From an uncultured Synechococcaceae cyanobacterium (GTDB taxonomy: Bacteria; Cyanobacteriota; Cyanobacteriia; PCC-6307; Cyanobiaceae), in assembly GCA_902578445.1 (NCBI GenBank), contig CACHDC010000003.1, positions 1 through 64,000 on the forward strand: a stretch of 64,000 bases of DNA. The letters are read 5' to 3'. The notes beneath the pieces were generated by a model. The model was not told where the DNA came from. It worked only from the letters and a program-made list of their open reading frames with translations, and ran no database searches. Numbering within the stretch: position 1 is the first letter of the stretch; every line of letters begins with the position of its first letter. Positions 60,269 through 64,000 of this stretch are shown here, piece after piece. Made by a program: the position numbers and the translations under genes.

Positions 60269-61536
60269 TTTAATTTTGCTTTTGATACTCCTTGCAATGT
60301 ATCATGTATCATCTTTGCTGAAAACAATATGAATGGTGGATAAAACATCATTAAATATCTACTCATCGATACCCCAATAAGACTAGGAGATATAGCAAAA
60401 AATGATGCTAGAAGAATTATCCATAATTCTGATTTTAAAATAAAATTTTTATTAGTTACGATACCTAAAAAACTAAAAAAATTGATAGGAAATAAAAAGA
60501 AAATCCCAGTAAATGTTCTCATTACAAATGGAAACATTGATTGAGAAAATATCCCAGAATGACTATCTCTAATATCGGACATCCCAGAAACAAAATCTGT
60601 AATTTTCCATAATGCAAAATAAAATAAAACCTTTGCGTTATTTAAAATATCGCCATCAATTATTGTTAGCCTTGAACGTAATTCATCTCTAGAAAATCCA
60701 AAAAATGAACCACCTTCTCTCGCAAATAAAGAAACGTTTGCTAATGAATATCCATAGGTTAATTCTAAATTATAAAAAGTTACTCCAATACCAAAGATAA
60801 TAATTATTAATTTTAAAACGCTTAAAGAATTAATTTCATTGATAAAGAAAGTATTTTTGATATTTTTCCACAATAATATTATTAAAATGATGATACTAAA
60901 TAAACCAGCATTAGGCCTTAGAAAAGACAAATAAGAACATCCTAAAGTTACAAGAAAAATATCATAAATATAGTTTTCTTTTGTTAACCTATAACCTTTA
61001 TAAAAGCATTTACAAAATAAATATAATATAAAACTAACACCTATAATTAAATAATTTGTTATTCCACCAGAAAGAGAATAATAAAACGTATATGGATTAC
61101 AAATATATATAATACAAGCAATTCTTGATATCTTTTCATTAAAAATATAGTAAGACGATAATCTAAGGAGCCTTAATGAAATTATAGAAAAACTAGATGA
61201 TATAAGTATTACAATTAGGTTCCAAATTCTTGAATATTGATCTTCTCCAAATATGCCTACAAAATAAGTAACCAATTTTAAAACAAGAGGATAAAGAATA
61301 TTTCCTGAGTAATCTTCATAACCATAACCTTTTATAGTTTCATTTATATAAAAAATCCTATCTCCAATTCCTAGAATTGAAGATGATATCCCAATCCCTG
61401 TAGTGTCGGAGGGGATACTTATAAAATAACTAAAAAATATAAATGAAATTATAGAATAAATATATATTTTTTCGAAGATATTTGTTCTAAAATTAAAGAA
61501 GATATTTAAGTTGATTGAACTTAATTTCTTATTCAT
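60265..61536 (-). CDS. Multi-pass membrane protein, GT-C-like glycosyltransferase candidate
   Basis: About ten TM segments; ATGA overlap with downstream GT2. Confidence 0.65.
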   Translation of the reverse strand: MNKKLSSINLNIFFNFRTNIFEKIYIYSIISFIFFSYFISIPSDTTGIGISSSILGIGDRIFYINETIKGYGYEDYSGNILYPLVLKLVTYFVGIFGEDQYSRIWNLIVILISSSFSIISLRLLRLSSYYIFNEKISRIACIIYICNPYTFYYSLSGGITNYLIIGVSFILYLFCKCFYKGYRLTKENYIYDIFLVTLGCSYLSFLRPNAGLFSIIILIILLWKNIKNTFFINEINSLSVLKLIIIIFGIGVTFYNLELTYGYSLANVSLFAREGGSFFGFSRDELRSRLTIIDGDILNNAKVLFYFALWKITDFVSGMSDIRDSHSGIFSQSMFPFVMRTFTGIFFLFPINFFSFLGIVTNKNFILKSELWIILLASFFAISPSLIGVSMSRYLMMFYPPFILFSAKMIHDTLQGVSKAKLK

Positions 61537-61889
61537 TTAATTGATAGTAATAAACCTTTATTAAAGAGTATTTTATCTATGATAACTATAGTGATACAAA
61601 CTAATTACAGTGTAACAAAATAAAACATCAAAAGTTTATAATTATTAATTCATGAGATACCAATTTACAAACTATATATTTAATTAACTTTTAAAAAAAA
61701 AAGAGATTTATTTGCATCCTAAATATATTTTTTTTATTTATTTTTAATGATTAATTATTTATTAAGCAAATTTTTGATTTTTCTGTATTTCATTTATAAC
61801 ACAGTATGATATATTTGTGGTTATTCAAAAATATTAAGTGTTTATAAATCTTTTTTTAATACTTAAAAGCAAATTGCAATAGCGATACT

Positions 61890-62906
61890 ATGTCTATTCT
61901 AGTTACTGGAGCGGGAGGATTCATTGGCTTCCATTTATGCAAGCGTTTAATAGGAGAAGGACAGGAAGTTATTGGAATTGATAATATTAATAATTATTAT
62001 GACGTGAAATTAAAAAATAAAAGAATTGAAATATTGAAAAATTCTTCGAAAAATTTTTTTCATTTTTTTAATGAAGATATTGAAAATAAGGAGAATATTT
62101 TTCGAATATTCGATAAATATAATCCAACTAAGGTTGTTAATCTTGCCGCTCAAGCTGGAGTTAGATATTCCATAGAAAATCCAGATGCATATATTCAGGC
62201 TAATCTGGTTGGCTTTTTAAATATCATTGAATGCTGCAGAAAATTTAAAGTTGATCATTTCGTATATGCAAGTAGTAGTTCTGTCTATGGAGGTAATGAG
62301 AAGATGCCTTTTTCTGAAGTTCATAATGTTGATCATCCTGTAAGTCTTTATGCAGCTACTAAGAAATCTAATGAATTAATTGCTCATTCTTATAGTCATC
62401 TATATAGCATTCCTTCTACTGGTTTAAGATTTTTCACTGTATATGGGCCATGGGGTAGGCCTGATATGGCACTATTCCTTTTTACAAAAGCAATTATTGA
62501 AGATAATCCAATTGAAGTTTTTAATCAAGGAAATATGATTAGAGATTTTACTTACATAGACGATATCATAGAAAGTCTTTTTAGGGTTCTTAATAAGCCG
62601 CCTAAAAGTGATCCTTTATTTAATAAGGCCAATCCTAATCCATCAATAAGCTGGGCTCCTCATCGAATTTTTAATATTGGGAATTCAGAACCTACTCCTT
62701 TGATGGAATTTATAGAGGCAATTGAAAGCTCATTGGGGAAAAAAGCAAAAAAGATTTTTTTACCAATGCAGCCTGGAGATGTTAAGGCAACTTCAGCAGA
62801 TACAAAATTATTAGAGCAATTAATAGATTTCAAACCTCATACTTCTGTTGAAGTTGGAATAAAGAATTTTGTTGATTGGTATAGAGATTTTTATGAAGTT
62901 TCTTGA
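61890..62906 (+). CDS. NAD-dependent epimerase, UDP-glucuronate 4-epimerase type
   Basis: [58 protein letters not shown]-like motif ([18 protein letters not shown]). Confidence 0.9.
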   Translation: [338 protein letters not shown]

Positions 62907-62923
62907 ATTGAATATTTAAAGAA

Positions 62924-64000
62924 TGCATTCTCTCCCTGATAAAAATTGTTGCACTATTGCTGTAATTGGTCTTGGCTATGTAGGTTTACCAGTAGCTGTA
63001 GAATTTGCTAAGCAAAAAATATCATTTGTAGATAATAAAGAATTTAATCATAAAATAATTGGATTTGATATTAATGAAAATAGAATAAATGAACTAAGAA
63101 AAGGTTTTGATAAAACAGGTGAGGTTGATGTAAGTGTCATTAATAAATTAGAGAATATTATTTTCACAAGTGATCCAAGTCGTCTTGTCGAGGCAGAAGT
63201 TTTCATTGTTACTGTACCTACTCCTATTGACAAATCTAAAAACCCTGACCTTAGTCTTATCAAGCAAGCTTGTAAAACAATTGGAAAAGCAATTAAAAAT
63301 AATACTAAATCTTCTTCTCCAGTAATTATTTTCGAAAGTACTGTTTACCCTGGAGCATCAGAAGAAGAATTTATGCCTATTATTTCTTCGTTTTCTGGTT
63401 TGCCAATTTTTGATGAAAAAAATATGGAAAGATCTCTTGCGTTTGGCTATAGTCCTGAAAGAATTAATCCTGGGGATAAAGATCATAGAATATCTTCTAT
63501 TGTCAAAGTAACAAGTGGGAATACTGAAAATGTCTCGTATTGGGTTGACTATTTATACGCTTCTATAATTAAAGCAGGAACATACAATGCCAAGAATATA
63601 AAAGTAGCAGAGGCAGCTAAGGTTATAGAAAACACTCAAAGAGATTTAAACATTGCTTTGATAAATGAACTATCTATAGTATTCAAAAAAATGAATATCG
63701 ATACTTTAGATGTTATTAATGCTGCAAAGACTAAATGGAACTTCCTACCTTTTAAACCAGGTTTAGTAGGTGGGCACTGTATTGGTGTAGATCCTTATTA
63801 CCTTACTTATAAGTCAGAAAAAGTTGGTTATTATCCAGAGGTTATATTAGCTGGGAGAAAAATTAATGATGGGATGGCTATCTGGTATGTAGAAGAGCTA
63901 ATTAAAGAGATGTATATTAAAGATCTCAAAATTGATTCGGTTGAAGCATTGGTTTTGGGATTTACTTTTAAAGAAAATTGTCCAGACACACGGAATACAA
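62924..64000 (+). CDS. Nucleotide-sugar dehydrogenase (TviB/WbpO type); truncated by right window edge
   Basis: Manual translation [30 protein letters not shown]...[15 protein letters not shown]...[39 protein letters not shown]; no stop before 64000. Confidence 0.92.

Larger units (their letters stand above)
21750..64000. other. Cell-surface polysaccharide/glycolipid genomic island (left boundary after lexA; right boundary outside window)
   Basis: Abrupt switch from core housekeeping genes to glycan genes, frequent strand changes, long non-coding gaps, tRNA and tRNA relic. Confidence 0.75.

Noticed and set aside
63048-63263. Minus-strand ORF
   Set aside because: Antisense to the nucleotide-sugar dehydrogenase, whose plus-strand frame is open from 62924 to the edge.
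1-64000. CRISPR arrays, restriction or abortive-infection systems, integrases/transposases
   Set aside because: No regularly spaced direct repeats, and no recombinase, nuclease or transposase motifs among the ORFs.

Overview
AT-rich picocyanobacterial chromosome window. Gene content and style (ftn2/ZipN-ffh-rpsP-phoH, CbiET, ftsH, argF, lexA, then a surface-glycan region) fit a high-light Prochlorococcus; the genus call is inference. The left third (about 1-21.7 kb) is conserved core: ffh, rpsP, phoH, era, a single ORF joining trmD and ispF, larB, thiS/thiE, ribF, surE, pheS, nadK, cbiET, ribD, ftsH, argF and lexA. From about 21.75 kb to the right edge the window is a cell-surface polysaccharide/glycolipid island: Wzz/Wza-like proteins, tandem fatty-acid-hydroxylase-type membrane proteins with a GMC-like oxidoreductase, a UDP-xylose-type uxs-ugd-galE operon, a translationally coupled methyltransferase/SDR/ThDP-enzyme/aminotransferase cassette, a GDP-fucose operon (manC-gmd-fcl), two families of sulfotransferase-like proteins, Gtr-like glycosylation genes, and UDP-uronate genes cut by the right edge. 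Most notable: (1) an intact tRNA-Ala(GGC) at 44348-44420 and a degenerate 3'-half tRNA-Ala copy at 48547-48586 that bracket the GDP-fucose operon, resembling an att-type footprint of tRNA-targeted integration with no integrase left between them; (2) the ThDP/PLP/SDR/methyltransferase cassette at 36.2-41.3 kb, a candidate undescribed branched or amino sugar (or other surface metabolite) pathway; (3) the trmD-ispF in-frame fusion. No searches could be run; family calls come from motif recognition by eye.
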